The notes beneath the pieces were generated by a model. That model made no database searches. It was not told where the DNA came from and saw only the letters and a list, made by a program, of their open reading frames with translations. Of a stretch of DNA of 64,000 bases, positions 25,472-34,073 are shown one piece after another; within the stretch, counting starts at the first letter, position 1, and each line of letters opens with the position of its first letter. Source of the stretch: Streptomyces sp. SDr-06 (GTDB lineage: Bacteria; Actinomycetota; Actinomycetes; Streptomycetales; Streptomycetaceae). The stretch is from positions 372,001 through 436,000 of the forward strand of contig NZ_QOLA01000001.1 in NCBI RefSeq assembly GCF_003324565.1. Direction: 5' to 3'. Both the position numbers and the translations under genes were made by a program.

Positions 25472-28400
25472 TCAGTCGGGTGGCGGGCACAGGGGCCGGT
25501 AGGGCACGTCGGGCAGCAGACGGGCCCAGCGATCCGGCCCGGTGTCGCCCAACAGGCGGCACACCTGCGCCTGTTGGCGCGGCACGTCCGTGTTCCAGAT
25601 CCGCACGGTCCCGTCGTTGCTGCTGCTCACCAGGGTGCCGGGCAGAGCGGGGTCGAAGGTGACGCCCCAGACGGCTCCGGTGTGGCCGCTCAGGGCCGCG
25701 GTCTGTTCGGCGCGCACGGGGTCCCACAGCCGTACGCTCTGGTCGCTGCCGCTGCTGGCGAGGGTCGCGCCGTCGGGGCTGAAGGCGACCGCGCGCACCG
25801 AGCCGCTGTGCCCGGCGAGCACCCCGGCCGCCGCGCGGTGCGCCACGTCCCACAGGCGTACGGTGCCGTCGTTGGCGCCGCTGGCGAGGGTCTTGCCGTC
25901 GGGGGCGAAGGCGACCGCGCGCACCGAGCCGGTGTGTCCGTGAAGCAGGGAACGCGGGCCGTGGCCGGGGTCGTTCACGTCCCACAGACGCACCGTCAGG
26001 TCGTCACTGCCGGTGGCCAGGGTGCGGCCGTCCGGGCTGAAGGCGACGGCGTTCACGAAGTCCTCGTGGCCGTGCAGCGTGGCGTGGGGCTTTTGGGTGG
26101 CGACGTCCCACAGCGTCGCGGTGCGGTCGGCGCTCGCCGAGGCGAGCAGGTGGCCGTCGGGCGAGAAGGCGAGGGCGAACACGGAGCCGACGTGGCCCGT
26201 CAGGGTCGCTTCGAGCCGGCCCGAGGCCACGTCCCAGAGTCTGACCGTGCGGTCGGCGCCCGCGGAGGCGAGGAGGCGGCCGTCGGGTGAGAACGCCACG
26301 GCGAACACCGAGCCGTCGTGGCCGGTGAGGGTGGCGCGCAGGCGGTGGCGGCCCATGTCCCAGAGGCGGACGGTGCGGTCCGCCTCCGCGGAGGCCAGCA
26401 GGCGGCCGTCGGGGGAGAGCGCCGACTGCCACGCTTCGGTGAACGGCCGCGCGGTGAGCGCCGCACGGCCCGGGTCCCACAGCACCACGGACTGGTCGAA
26501 TCCGGCGGTGGCCAGGCGCTCGTCGGGTCCGGCGGCGACCGCCAGGACGTAGTCGGTGTGGCCGGACAGGGTGGCCACCACCCGGTGGTTCACCGCGTCC
26601 CACAGCTTGACGGTGCCGTCCCCGCTGGCGCTGATGACGGTGTCCCCGGCCCGGGTGAAGGCCACGGCGTTCACGTCGTCGCTGTGCCCGGTCAGCACGC
26701 CGCGCGACGTCCCGTCGGGCAGGTCCCACAGGCGTACGGTGCGGTCGGCGCCGCCGGAGGCCAGGGTGTGGCCGTCGGGGCTGAACGCCACGCCGAGCAC
26801 CTGGTCGCTGTGTCCGGTGAGGGTCTGGGGTGGGTGACCGCCCGTCACGTCCCAGAGCCGTACCGTGCGATCGGCCGAGGCCGATGCCACGCTGTGCCCG
26901 TCGGGACTGAAGGCGACGGCCATCACGGCGTCGGTGTGCCCGGTGAGGACGGCGCCCGGGGTGCCGTCGGGCAGGTTCCACAGGCGTACGGTGCGGTCCG
27001 TGCCGCCGGAGGCCAGGGTGTGCCCGTCGGGGCTGAACGCCACGGAGCGCACGGCCCCTTGGTGTCCGGGCAGCGTCGCGGTCATGCGGTGGCCGGCCGC
27101 GTCCCAGAGCCGTACGGTGCCGTCCTCGCCGGTGGTCGCCAGGCGTGTACCGTCCGCGGAGTAGGCGACCGAGGTGACGGCCCCGGTGTGCCCGGTCAGG
27201 GTGGCGGTCACCTGGCGGGTCGCGGTGTCCCACAGCCGCACGCTCGCGTCCGAACTCGCCGTCGCGAGGGAGGTCCCGTCGGGGCTGAACGCCACGGAGT
27301 TGACGGGGCCGGTGTGGCCGCGCAGCCTCCCGTCGAAGTACTGCGCCTGGGTGCTGAGCAGGGCGCCGCGCGCCTGGGGTGTGCGGTCGGTGCGGTAGGC
27401 GTCGGCGGCGAGCAGCATGGAGGCCTCCGGCTGCCCGGCGGCGAGCGCGCCGGACCGCACGGCCAGGGCCTGCGACCGGGCGGTGCGGCTCTGGTCCAGG
27501 GCGCGCCGGCTCTGCTGGAAGGCGAGGACCCCGGCGGTCACCGCGACCGCGAGCAGCCCGGCGAGGGTGACGAGCAGGGTACGGCGGATCCGGGTCTGGC
27601 GCCGCGCCGCGCGCGCCCCGCGTTCTTCCTCCGCCTCGCAGGCGTCGAGGAACTCTCTCTCCACCGGCCCGAGTTGAGCGCGCCCCGCGGTCTGGTGCGA
27701 GCGGTCGCGCACGGCGGCCAGCCGGGTGCCCCGGTAGAGCAAGCTCGGATCGCGGCCGGACCGTACCCACTGGGTCGCGGCGTCGAAGACCTCCTGGCGC
27801 ATCACGAGGGCGGCCCGGTCCGCGTCGATCCATCCGCGCAGCCGGGGCCAGGCGTGCAGGAGCGCCTCGTGGGTGATCTCCACCGTCTCGCTGCCCGCGG
27901 TGAGCAGGCGGGCGCGCACGAAGGCGTCGAGGGCGCGGGTCCCGGCCTCCGGGTCGGTCAACTGCCGTATCAGTGACGCGCGTTCGACGGGTCTGCGGGT
28001 CTGGGCGGTGTCGTCCGCGACGTGCACGAGGCGGACCAAGAGTTGACGGGTCATCAGCTGTTCGGCGGGGTCGAGGCGGGCGTGGACGGCTTCGGCGGTG
28101 CGGGCGACCGCGCCGTGGATGCCGCCCGTCGTCTCGTATCCGGCCACGGTCAGGGTGCGGCTGGTGCGCTGCTGCCAGGTGACGAGGAGGGCGTGGGCGA
28201 GCAGGGGCAGCGAGCCCACGGAGGCCGCCGAGTCGGTGCCCAGGTCCCGCAACAGCAGTTCCACCAGGCCTGGTTCGAGGCTGAGCCCGGCTCGTTCGGC
28301 CGGTCCGGTGATCGCCTGGCGCAGTTGGGTGGCGGACATGGGGCCGAGCGCGTACAGGCCGTGGGTGAAGACCTCCACGAGGTGGGGGTGGTCGAGGCAG

Positions 28401-29236
28401 CGGCCGCAGAAGTCCGCCCGCAGGCCCACCACGACGGCGGCGCGGGCCGTCGCGCCGTCGCTGTCCCGGGCAGTGGCCAGGGCGTGGAGCACGGCGACGA
28501 AGTCGCGGCGCTCGCGGTCGCTCTCGCAGAGGGTGAACGCCTCCTCGAACTGGTCGACCACCAGCACCAGGCCGGGTTCGCGGCCGGGCACCGCCGATGC
28601 GTCGAGCAGCGCGCCCGGGCGCTCGGCCAGTACCTCGGGGGTGATCTCCGCGCCCGCCGCGCCGAGCACGTCCGCCGCGCAGCGCAGGAGTTCCTTCAGC
28701 GGATGGGCGGTCGGGGTGCACACGACGACCGGCCAGTGGTCGGAGCCGGGGACGGGCAGCGCGCCGCGGCGGAGCGCGGGCAGCAGCCCGGCCTGGAGCA
28801 GCGACGACTTTCCGGCGCCCGAGGGGGCGACCACGGCGAGCGGGCCGCGGCCCATCCGCTCGGCGAGCCGCCCCGCCAGTTCGGCCGTGGCGCTCTCGCG
28901 GCCGTAGAACCACGCGGCGTCCTGCGGTCCGTAGGCGGCGAGTCCCCGGTAGGGGCACACCCCCGCGTCGGCCGGGGCGCCGGGGGCGGTGCGCGATGGA
29001 GGCAGGGCGGCCGGTTTGGGCACGAGGCGCAGGAGCGTGCCCCGCGCGTCGAGTGCCTCGTCGCAGCGGCGGGCGACGTCGAGGGTGGGCGGCTTGCTGC
29101 CGTTCTCGATCTTGCTGAGGTAGCCCTTGCTGTAGTGGATCGAGCGGGCCAGTCCGGTCAGTGACACCTTGCGCAGGCCTCTCAGGCGCCGCAGCTCCGC
29201 TGCGAATCCGTCGGCCGTCTCGTCGTCCGTTGGCAC
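25472..29236 (-). CDS. XRE-HTH / STAND ATPase / TM / 14xWD40 protein
   Basis: A 1254-aa protein. Residues 10-65 are an XRE helix-turn-helix (S-L-T-G-L-A-R-S-I-H-Y-S-K-G-Y-L-S-K-I-E-N-G). Residues about 95-530 are an nSTAND1-type ATPase with Walker A A-P-S-G-A-G-K-S at 137-144 and Walker B L-V-V-D228-Q-F-E-E. A single transmembrane helix spans about 553-572. Residues 637 to the end are 14 WD40 repeats, enough for two seven-bladed propellers; repeat 8 is degenerate. GTG 29236 has AGGTGG upstream. The layout matches signal-transduction STAND proteins that sense a ligand through the propellers. The role here, whether regulation, stress or defence, is unknown. It is divergent from the thermolysin gene. 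Confidence 0.9.
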   Translation of the reverse strand: MPTDDETADGFAAELRRLRGLRKVSLTGLARSIHYSKGYLSKIENGSKPPTLDVARRCDEALDARGTLLRLVPKPAALPPSRTAPGAPADAGVCPYRGLAAYGPQDAAWFYGRESATAELAGRLAERMGRGPLAVVAPSGAGKSSLLQAGLLPALRRGALPVPGSDHWPVVVCTPTAHPLKELLRCAADVLGAAGAEITPEVLAERPGALLDASAVPGREPGLVLVVDQFEEAFTLCESDRERRDFVAVLHALATARDSDGATARAAVVVGLRADFCGRCLDHPHLVEVFTHGLYALGPMSATQLRQAITGPAERAGLSLEPGLVELLLRDLGTDSAASVGSLPLLAHALLVTWQQRTSRTLTVAGYETTGGIHGAVARTAEAVHARLDPAEQLMTRQLLVRLVHVADDTAQTRRPVERASLIRQLTDPEAGTRALDAFVRARLLTAGSETVEITHEALLHAWPRLRGWIDADRAALVMRQEVFDAATQWVRSGRDPSLLYRGTRLAAVRDRSHQTAGRAQLGPVEREFLDACEAEEERGARAARRQTRIRRTLLVTLAGLLAVAVTAGVLAFQQSRRALDQSRTARSQALAVRSGALAAGQPEASMLLAADAYRTDRTPQARGALLSTQAQYFDGRLRGHTGPVNSVAFSPDGTSLATASSDASVRLWDTATRQVTATLTGHTGAVTSVAYSADGTRLATTGEDGTVRLWDAAGHRMTATLPGHQGAVRSVAFSPDGHTLASGGTDRTVRLWNLPDGTPGAVLTGHTDAVMAVAFSPDGHSVASASADRTVRLWDVTGGHPPQTLTGHSDQVLGVAFSPDGHTLASGGADRTVRLWDLPDGTSRGVLTGHSDDVNAVAFTRAGDTVISASGDGTVKLWDAVNHRVVATLSGHTDYVLAVAAGPDERLATAGFDQSVVLWDPGRAALTARPFTEAWQSALSPDGRLLASAEADRTVRLWDMGRHRLRATLTGHDGSVFAVAFSPDGRLLASAGADRTVRLWDVASGRLEATLTGHVGSVFALAFSPDGHLLASASADRTATLWDVATQKPHATLHGHEDFVNAVAFSPDGRTLATGSDDLTVRLWDVNDPGHGPRSLLHGHTGSVRAVAFAPDGKTLASGANDGTVRLWDVAHRAAAGVLAGHSGSVRAVAFSPDGATLASSGSDQSVRLWDPVRAEQTAALSGHTGAVWGVTFDPALPGTLVSSSNDGTVRIWNTDVPRQQAQVCRLLGDTGPDRWARLLPDVPYRPLCPPPD
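25590..27328 (-). repeat. Array of 14 WD40-encoding repeats
   Basis: Tandem units of about 42 codons, each reading G-H-x-x-x-V-x-x-V-A-F-S-P-D-G then L-A-S-x-x-x-D-x-T-V-R-L-W-D. Repeats 3 and 5, and 9 and 10, are especially alike, suggesting recent internal duplication or homogenisation. Repeat 8 lacks the G-H dipeptide and repeat 7 has a shortened strand. Confidence 0.9.
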
Positions 29237-29634
29237 GGGACCCACCTTTCCGTGACGGAGGGGGCGTACGACGGAAAAGGATGAACTTCGTCCGGTTCCG
29301 GTCCGCAACAGGCGTACGAGCCGGGTTGGTTCGCCTCGCGCAGGCGATTCGTCCGGCTCCGGTCGCGGGGTCGCGCGGACGGGGCAACCTCCCGGCGCGA
29401 TCCGGCGTCTCCGCCGGTGAGTGGGGAGTTGGACACCTTCCGGCCATCGAAGTCCGGGGCAATTGTTAAATCTGAGTTCCGGCAGCGCCAAACTCGATCT
29501 TGCCCCTTTACATGTCCATGGCAGACATAGCAGGGTTTCGGCCGGGACCACATGGTCCCCGCGGTGCACAACAGCACCGTGCGTACGGGTGGTTGTTGAG
29601 CCGACCGCCCCCGCACCTCTAAGGACCCCCCACT
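29237..29634. promoter_or_regulatory. Divergent promoter region with inverted repeats
   Basis: A 398-bp gap between the STAND gene and the secreted protease gene. It is AT-richer near 29455-29530. Two inverted repeats lie just before the protease start: GGGACCA-CA-TGGTCCC (29544-29559) and CGGTGC-N6-GCACCG (29562-29579). They could be an operator or a structured 5' leader. No gene is present. Confidence 0.45.
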
Positions 29635-31419
29635 GTGCGTACGCCCCACATACGCAGCCTGGCGATAGCCCTGGCCGTCACCACGGCCGTCACCATCAGC
29701 GCGGGAGGCGGGGCCACGGCCGTCGCCGCACCCGCCACCCCGGGGGCCACCGCCCCCGCCGCGAGCGCCGCTTTCCAGCCGGTCGTGGACGCGGCCCGCA
29801 CCGCGGCCCTCGCACACGCCTCGGCCACCGGTGTCGGCAGGGACGACACACTTCAGGCCAGCGACGTCCTGGTGGACCCGGACGGCAAGCAGCACGTCCG
29901 CTTCGTCCGCTCGCACCGCGGACTGCCGGTCCTCGGCGGCGATCTGGTCATCCACCTCGACAAGAGATCCGCCTACACCGGTGTGACCCGCGCGCTGCGC
30001 CACCAGGTCGACCTGCCGTCCACCGGCGCCAGACTGACGGCCGGACAGGCCCAGGCCAAGGCCGCCGCCACCGCCAAGGGCACCGCCGGCGCCGCCCAGC
30101 TCGTGGTCGACGCCCGCGCCGGGCGCTCGGCACTGGCCTACCAAATCCAGGTGAAGGACAGCGCCACCGCCGAGTCCGGCAGCCGTACCGTGATCCTCGA
30201 CGCGGCCACCGGCGCCGTCCTCAGCAACACCCCCGCCAGCGATTCGTTCCTGTCGCCCAGCCTCCGGGAGAAGCTCCGCAAGAGCGGCCAGAAGCTCAGC
30301 CCCGCGCTCGGGACGGCCGCACCCGCCCCTCTCGCGTCCTCCGCCGCCACCGGGTTCCCCGCGCAGGCGACCGGCACGGGCTCCTCCCTGTTCGTCGGCA
30401 GCGTGTCGCTGACCACCACGCAGACCGCCAAGAGCGCCTTCACGCTCAAGGACCCCAGCCGCGGCCAGACCGAGACCCGTGACGCGGGCAACAAGGAACT
30501 GGCGCAGTTCGCCGGCGGCAAGGCGTTCACCAGCACCACCAACCGCTGGGGCACCGGCAGGGCGAGCGACCGCTCCACCGCCGCCGTCGACGCGCAGTAC
30601 GGCATCACCAGCACCCTCGACTTCTACAAGAAGACGCTGGGCCGCAACGGCATCAAGAACGACGGAGCCGGCGCGCACGCCCTGGTCCACTTCGGCAGCA
30701 AGGTCGGCAACGCCTTCTGGTCGTCCGACTGCGGCTGCATGCTGTACGGCGACGGTGACGGGCAGACCTTCGCCCAGCCCCTCGTCGTCCTCGACGTCAC
30801 CGGCCACGAGCTCACCCACGGTGTCGTGGACGCGACGGCGAACCTCCAGCCGACCCGCGTCGACGCCAACGACAACCAGTTCGGCGAGCCCGGCGCGCTC
30901 AACGAGTCGCTCGCCGACATCTTCGGCAGCAACGTCGAGTTCGCCACCAACAACCCGAACAACCCGCCCAATTACCTGCTGGGCGAGAAGCTCGGACTCC
31001 AGCAGAAGTTCCTGCGCCGCCTCGACCACCCCTCGCTCGACAAGCTCGAAGGCACCGTCGACTACTGGTCGTCGGCGTCCTACGACACCGAGGTCCACGC
31101 GGGTTCCGGCGTCTCCTCGCACGCCTACTACCTGCTGGCCGAGGGCAGCGGCAAGAAGACCATCAACGCGGTGGCCTACGACTCCCCCACCTACGACGGT
31201 TCGACGGTGGCCGGCATCGGCCGGGACAAGGCGACGGCGATCTTCTACCGGGCGCTCACCCGGTACATGGTCTCCACGACCGACTTCCACGACGCCCGCA
31301 CCGCCACGCTGAGCGCCGCCGCCGACCTCTACGGCGCGACCAGCACCGAGTACAAGACGGTGGACAAGGCCTGGGCCGCCGTCAACGTGACCGCGGCCAA
31401 CGCCCCCTCCGGCAGCTGA
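29635..31419 (+). CDS. Secreted thermolysin-type (M4) neutral metalloprotease
   Basis: A 594-aa preproenzyme. A signal peptide (about 1-32, ending A-V-A-A) is followed by an FTP/PepSY-type propeptide (about 50-190) and an M4 catalytic domain. The zinc site is H391-E-L-T-H395 with third ligand E424 in N-E-S-L-A-D. The C-terminal helical lobe includes S-G-V-S-S-H-A-Y-Y, with the active-site His. The length is that of a complete family member without extra C-terminal domains. GTG 29635 has AAGGA about 10 nt upstream. It is exported and degrades extracellular protein. It is flanked by a strong terminator. Confidence 0.95.
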   Translation: MRTPHIRSLAIALAVTTAVTISAGGGATAVAAPATPGATAPAASAAFQPVVDAARTAALAHASATGVGRDDTLQASDVLVDPDGKQHVRFVRSHRGLPVLGGDLVIHLDKRSAYTGVTRALRHQVDLPSTGARLTAGQAQAKAAATAKGTAGAAQLVVDARAGRSALAYQIQVKDSATAESGSRTVILDAATGAVLSNTPASDSFLSPSLREKLRKSGQKLSPALGTAAPAPLASSAATGFPAQATGTGSSLFVGSVSLTTTQTAKSAFTLKDPSRGQTETRDAGNKELAQFAGGKAFTSTTNRWGTGRASDRSTAAVDAQYGITSTLDFYKKTLGRNGIKNDGAGAHALVHFGSKVGNAFWSSDCGCMLYGDGDGQTFAQPLVVLDVTGHELTHGVVDATANLQPTRVDANDNQFGEPGALNESLADIFGSNVEFATNNPNNPPNYLLGEKLGLQQKFLRRLDHPSLDKLEGTVDYWSSASYDTEVHAGSGVSSHAYYLLAEGSGKKTINAVAYDSPTYDGSTVAGIGRDKATAIFYRALTRYMVSTTDFHDARTATLSAAADLYGATSTEYKTVDKAWAAVNVTAANAPSGS

Positions 31420-31427
31420 TCCCGCGC

Positions 31428-31464
31428 GCCGCTGCCGCCCCGTGCCGCACGGGGCGGCAGCGGC
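31428..31464. terminator. Strong bidirectional hairpin terminator
   Basis: Perfect 17-bp arms (31428-31444 and 31448-31464; core CCGCTGCCGCCCCGTG) around a CCG loop, between the convergent protease and methyltransferase genes. Confidence 0.85.
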
Positions 31465-31480
31465 ATGTCCGCCCCGCCGC

Positions 31481-32377
31481 TCACCCCGCCACCACCAGGG
31501 TGTCGAGCGGAGTCGTCACCACGTCGCTGGTGGGGCGGGACAGATGCAGCGCGGCGTGGAAGTAGCCGTCGCACTCCTTGCCCCGCGGGTCCTGACCGGA
31601 CGCCGTCACCGTGTCGACGGCGTACCGCTGTTCGCGGGCTCCGGTGAAGCGTCGCTGCGGGAAGGTGGGCAGCGCCCGTTCCGTGGCGAGGCCGAATCCG
31701 GCGAGACAGCCCGCGATCTCCGCGTACGAGGTGGTGCGCAGGACGAATGCGGCGACCCACACGGGCCCGCGTGCCGCGGTCAGCAGCGGACGGAAGGTGC
31801 GATGCGACAGGAAACTCGCGCCGCCGGTCACCGTGATGAGCCGGGTCCGGCGTACCGCGCGGCGCAGGGCCGGGCTGGGCGGGGCGGTCTCCAGGTTCTC
31901 GGCGAAGCCCTCCGCGAGCAGCCCCGTCCGCAGCCCGTAGGCGACGGCCCGCGCGGCGATGTCGAGGCCGATCACGCGGACCCGGTCACGACGGCGCCGA
32001 GAGGCGAAGAACTCGCGGTCCCACGCGGCCAGTTCGTCCGTACTCATCGAGACGGCCGCGGGCGAGGTGTAGCGGGCGTACAGCTCCTCCAGCGTCACGT
32101 CGTGGTTGAGCAGGGCCGCGTTGATGCCGTACGAGCAGCACAGGTCGAGCACCGTCAGGTCGGCCGGACCCGCCGTGCCCAGCGCGGCCCGCAATCGCCG
32201 GAAGATCTGCTGGGCATGGCCGGGGGTGCGGTATTCGAGCGGGCCGAGGGCCTGGAAGTAGGCCCGCGGGTCCGGCCGGTCGTAGACGTCGTCGAACGGT
32301 TCCAGCCCCGCCGCGGGGCTGGTCCCCGGGCTCGCCATGCCGCCCGCATCCGAACCGGTCCGCCGAGCATCGGTCAT
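31481..32377 (-). CDS. SAM-dependent methyltransferase-like protein
   Basis: A protein of about 298 aa. Residues about 60-250 look like a class I methyltransferase: motif I is V-L-D-L-C-C-S-Y-G-I-N-A-A-L (a D-x-x-x-x-x-G variant), with I-G-L-D-I-A as the acidic loop for the adenosine ribose. The N-terminal 25 residues are low complexity. No catalytic residues beyond cofactor binding can be read, so the substrate is unknown. The ATG at 32377 is the preferred start, though the Shine-Dalgarno sequence is weak. The gene stands alone. Confidence 0.65.
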   Translation of the reverse strand: MTDARRTGSDAGGMASPGTSPAAGLEPFDDVYDRPDPRAYFQALGPLEYRTPGHAQQIFRRLRAALGTAGPADLTVLDLCCSYGINAALLNHDVTLEELYARYTSPAAVSMSTDELAAWDREFFASRRRRDRVRVIGLDIAARAVAYGLRTGLLAEGFAENLETAPPSPALRRAVRRTRLITVTGGASFLSHRTFRPLLTAARGPVWVAAFVLRTTSYAEIAGCLAGFGLATERALPTFPQRRFTGAREQRYAVDTVTASGQDPRGKECDGYFHAALHLSRPTSDVVTTPLDTLVVAG

Positions 32378-32541
32378 CGCCTGTCCGTCCCCTCGCGCTC
32401 CGTCGCCGCTTCCCCGCCCGAGCATGGAGACGGCGACGGCGCTTGGGAACACGGCCGGTACGGATCAGGCCACTGCCAACCGCCCAGCCGAATCGCCCTG
32501 TTGGGCAGCCGGCCGGATGCCGGAGGGGCGACGGCACCGTG

Positions 32542-33864
32542 TCAGCGGAGCGCGGCCGTCATCGGGTCGAGATCCCGCGGCACGAGGGGGACGGCGGGCT
32601 TGTCCGGCTTGCTCCCCGGCCCCGTCCCGCACAGCGCCTGGCTGTAGAACCCGCCGAACGCCGCATCGATCGGGCTCGGCTCCAGCTTCCCGTCCGGGCC
32701 GATCTTCTGGTACTTCATCAAGTTGTAGGCGATCGCCATCTGGCGCTTGCCGCCCTCGCTCGACAGGACGTCCGTGCCGGCCCCGAACACGGCTCCGTCA
32801 TGTCCCCAGAACCGCCCGCAGGGCAGGTCGACGCTGTACACGCCGAGCCCGTAGCGCATGGCGACCTGCCCGTTCTCGCCGGGAACCGGCACCGTCGTCC
32901 GCATCTCGTGGAGCTGAGCGGGAGCGAGGAGCTGACCGCGCAGCAGCTTGCGGTAGAAGTCGGCGAGGTCGGAGGGGGTGGACACCAGCGCCCCGGCGGT
33001 CCCGCCCCACGACATGTCGTACACGCTGTAGTCGCGCGGCGGGTCGATCAGCCCGTAGAACGACTCGTACATCCTGGGGTGCGGCCCGGCGATGTGGGGT
33101 GCGCGCGGGAAGTACGTCTCGCGCAGGCCCGCCTTCCGGATCACGTTGCGGGTGATGTACGCCTCGGGGTCCTCGCCGGTGACCTTGCTCAGCAGCATCC
33201 CGGCGATGACGTAGTTGGTGTTGGAGTACGACCACTTCTCGCCGGGCTTGCCCGTGGCCGGGCCCTCGACGCCCAGGCGGGCCAGTTCCTCGGGGCGGAA
33301 ATGGCGGAAGCGGTTGTCGTCCAGGCTCTGGGTGGACTTCCGCGCCAGCGAGGGAAAGGCACCCAGGACGTAGTCGCCGATGCCGCTGGTGTGGTTGAGC
33401 AGCATCCGCACGGTGATCTGCCGGCCGCGCTCCCCGGGGACGGTCTCGGGCAGGTAGCGCCCGATGGGGGCGTCGAGTTCGACGCGGCCCTTGGCGACCT
33501 ACTGGAGGACGGCGACCGCCGTGAACGCCTTGGTGACGCTGCCGACGCGGTGCTGGAGCCCCGGCCGCATGGGGCGGCCGGTGTCCACGTCGGCGACACC
33601 GGCGGCGCCCAGCCACTCCTGCCCGCCGTCCCTGACCGTCGCGTTCACTCCGTACATGCCCGCCGCGTGGATCGCCTCCAGCGACGCGCCGAGCGCCCCG
33701 CGGTCCAGGCCGGGCGCGCTCACGGCGGTGCCCGGGGCCGAACCCGCGGTGGGGGCGGGGGCCGCGGCGCCGGCCGGGACGACGGTCGCCAGCAGAGCCG
33801 CCGCGAGTGCGGCGGTGGTCGCGGCGACGCGCGTGCGGCGGCGATCCGGGCGGGTGGAGGACAT
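32542..33864 (-). pseudogene. Secreted serine hydrolase / D,D-carboxypeptidase-like gene broken by TAG
   Basis: A 440-codon frame encodes a signal peptide (from ATG 33864, GAAGGGA upstream) and a full class C beta-lactamase fold. It has S-V-T-K in R-V-G-S-V-T-K-A-F, W-S-Y-S-N-T-N-Y (Y-S-N) and G-H-D-G-A (H-x-G). Codon 122 (33499-33501) is TAG, in the helix just after the catalytic Ser. The same frame continues without any shift on both sides (A-V-A-V-L-Q-stop-V-A-K-G-R-V-E-L). A CAG-to-TAG transition would explain it. As read, the gene makes only an inactive N-terminal fragment, and any restart product would lack S-x-x-K. A sequencing error is the alternative. Confidence 0.85.
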
Positions 33865-34073
33865 GAGCGTTCCCTTCGGACGGGTGAACGGGGCTCCACC
33901 TTCGCAAGGCGCCCGGCCCCGGCAGATCGTCCCGGGGAACGATCTCGCCGCCGTGCGGTGCACCGCACGGATGAGCCGCTCTCGGCCACCGTGGCCGACC
34001 TCGGGCAGGCTTAGTGTTTTCCTTCTCCGGGCGGCCGGAGGCGGCGACGAGGAACGAGGAACGGTGGGCATGC

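Noticed and set aside
25590..27328. CRISPR-like or satellite repeat array
   Set aside because: The periodicity is a coding one of about 42 codons that encodes WD40 blades. There are no spacers or palindromic direct repeats.
25472..29236. Calling the STAND-WD40 gene an anti-phage system
   Set aside because: There is no effector nuclease, protease or other defence gene next to it. Similar proteins are common in Streptomyces without shown defence roles.
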